Shown here piece by piece: positions 63,180 to 64,000 of a stretch of 64,000 nucleotides of DNA. Position numbers and translations under genes: made by a program. The stretch comes from Streptomyces endophytica. Its GTDB lineage: Bacteria > Actinomycetota > Actinomycetes > Streptomycetales > Streptomycetaceae. The stretch is taken from assembly GCF_026153355.1 (NCBI RefSeq), contig NZ_CP110636.1, positions 1,054,001 through 1,118,000 of the forward strand, written 5' to 3'. The notes under the pieces were generated by a model. The model was not told the DNA's origin. It searched no databases and saw only the letters and a program-made list of their open reading frames with translations. Position 1 is the stretch's first letter; each line of letters begins with the position of its first letter.

Positions 63180-63535
63180 GGTCAGCCTTCCTTCCACCTA
63201 CATGCCTCCTCGACGGGAGATCATCTCCTTCACGCATCCGATAGCACCCACCCCGCTCCGACGGCACCCGGGGCCGGGGACGGCACACGGCAGCCGTGAC
63301 CGCACCCGGGCAGCGCCGGGTCCGCGGAAGGACGGGGGAAGTCGCTCGGTGATTGTGACCGGCCGAAGCGGATCTGGGAAAACCCCGCAGCAAAATTCCT
63401 CGCGACGAATCGCTCACAATCCGGGACGATTACGGCGGTTCACGGAGGGTGAGGAAGCCCGCGGGGCGGGGCCGCTTCCCGCCCAGGGCCGCGGACCGCC
63501 CCCTGCCCGCCCGTTGGCCGGCCGCCGCTCGTCCG
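63180..63535. other. Intergenic region with no recognised feature
   Basis: 356 bases between the YqcI/YcgG gene start and the SCO4848-like gene stop. No supported gene; a promoter for the YqcI/YcgG gene is expected near its left end. Confidence 0.4.
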
Positions 63536-63787
63536 TTACTTGTCCGCCGCCTCGCGGCGCAGGGCCCGCACGCCACGGAACCCGATCACGCCGATTGCCG
63601 TCCCCAAGAGAAAGGACGTCACGGCCAGCAGCAGATGGACCCAGAAGTACGCCGTCGGGTCGCCGGCGTCGTTGAAGGCCAGACCGCTCCCGTCCTTGCA
63701 GAGGTTTTTGACGAAAGTGATCCAGATGAACCAGCTCCAGACCCCGAAGGCGAGCAGGAACCAGGACACGGGGCGAGAGAGCTTCAT
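63536..63787 (-). CDS. SCO4848-family small membrane protein
   Basis: An 83-residue protein with two membrane helices (PVSWFLLAFGVWSWFIWITF and YFWVHLLLAVTSFLLGTAIG), a short KDGSGLAFNDAGDPTA loop between them and a basic end. The sequence matches the SCO4848 family conserved in Streptomyces; function unknown. The ATG at 63787 is chosen by family length. Confidence 0.85.
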   Translation of the reverse strand: MKLSRPVSWFLLAFGVWSWFIWITFVKNLCKDGSGLAFNDAGDPTAYFWVHLLLAVTSFLLGTAIGVIGFRGVRALRREAADK

Positions 63788-63848
63788 GGGTTCCAGTATG
63801 GGCAGCGGCTCCATCCGGCCGTCGGGAGGGGCACTCTTCCGTGGGGTG

Positions 63849-64000
63849 ATGTCGGCGACCGGGGCGAAGAGGGGTACGTTCAGCGACGTGCCGACGACCT
63901 TCAGTGCTTTCACGGCTTCCGTCCCTGCCCGCCCCTCCACGTCCCCCGGCGCCCCGGACGCTCTTGAGGCGTCCGGCACGTCCGGTCCGGCCGGCGCCGC
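63849..64000 (+). CDS. 5' end of a gene running off the window
   Basis: An open frame from the ATG at 63849 to the window end encodes MSATGAKRGTFSDV followed by Thr/Ser/Pro/Ala-rich residues. It is divergent from the SCO4848-like gene. In related genomes a D-Ala-D-Ala carboxypeptidase-like gene often sits here (memory), but nothing in these 50 codons shows that. Low confidence. Confidence 0.35.
   Translation, partial: MSATGAKRGTFSDVPTTFSAFTASVPARPSTSPGAPDALEASGTSGPAGA

Overview
The window reads as a Streptomyces (high-GC actinobacterial) chromosome. Coding regions are strongly GC-rich with G/C at third positions, GTG starts and ATGA/GTGA/TGATG gene overlaps are common, and typical Streptomyces families occur (SCO4848-type membrane protein, PspC, Uma2, XRE-TPR regulators, type VII secretion substrates). 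From memory, the order SCO4848-like gene - sdhCDAB - methylmalonyl-CoA mutase - nonulosonate glycopolymer genes - nucleoside ABC transporter - cdd - deoA - add resembles one conserved core region of the S. coelicolor chromosome. That comparison was not computed.

Layout. 0-3.5 kb: VanZ-like protein, PspC protein, small secreted protein, adenosine deaminase and an alpha/beta-hydrolase-fold protein lacking its nucleophile. 3.6-8.2 kb: a STAND-type NTPase followed by two tandem paralogous small-molecule phosphotransferases. 8.2-11.3 kb: LysR regulator and divergent MFS exporter, then a Uma2 nuclease-like protein. 11.4-25.2 kb: nucleoside uptake and salvage genes (bmp lipoprotein, ABC ATPase, two permeases, cdd, deoA), interrupted between cdd and deoA by a ~6.8 kb accessory block. 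25.3-35.3 kb: an M20 amidohydrolase, then a nonulosonic-acid (sialic acid/Kdn-like) glycopolymer cluster on two divergent arms. 35.3-40.6 kb: TetR with FAD monooxygenase, and gluconate permease, kinase and GntR regulator. 41-48.5 kb: methylmalonyl-CoA mutase large subunit, L,D-transpeptidase, ECF sigma factor with a membrane-anchored partner, GH20 hexosaminidase and an OHCU-decarboxylase-like protein. 48.8-52.2 kb: succinate dehydrogenase operon. 52.2-56.7 kb: regulators, hydrolases and an EF-G-binding FBP-domain protein. 56.8-60.6 kb: type VII secretion accessory genes (EspC-like and PPE-like substrates, mycosin, membrane protein). 60.8-64 kb: metallophosphoesterase, heme N-oxygenase-like protein and SCO4848 protein.

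The most interesting system is a ribosomal peptide cluster at 12811-16221 in the accessory block. It has an ATP-grasp-modified precursor peptide, its ATP-grasp ligase (graspeptide/microviridin type) and a protein-isoaspartate-methyltransferase homologue, joined by overlapping genes to three small unrecognised genes. A divergent XRE-TPR regulator faces the operon. The gene set matches graspeptides whose ring is further converted to an aspartimide. The block also holds a NUDIX hydrolase, a PIN/RHH toxin-antitoxin pair with an 11-bp inverted-repeat operator, and a decayed copy of the cdd 3' end.

A palindrome (consensus CTACGCGCGTAG) lies upstream of add, deoA and the ABC ATPase gene, with a partial copy upstream of bmp. 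This suggests one regulator for nucleoside salvage.

About 18 otherwise intact genes, including sdhA, carry single-base frameshifts, nearly all one missing G/C in a short homopolymer. I read these mostly as consensus sequencing errors and give reconstructed gene extents.
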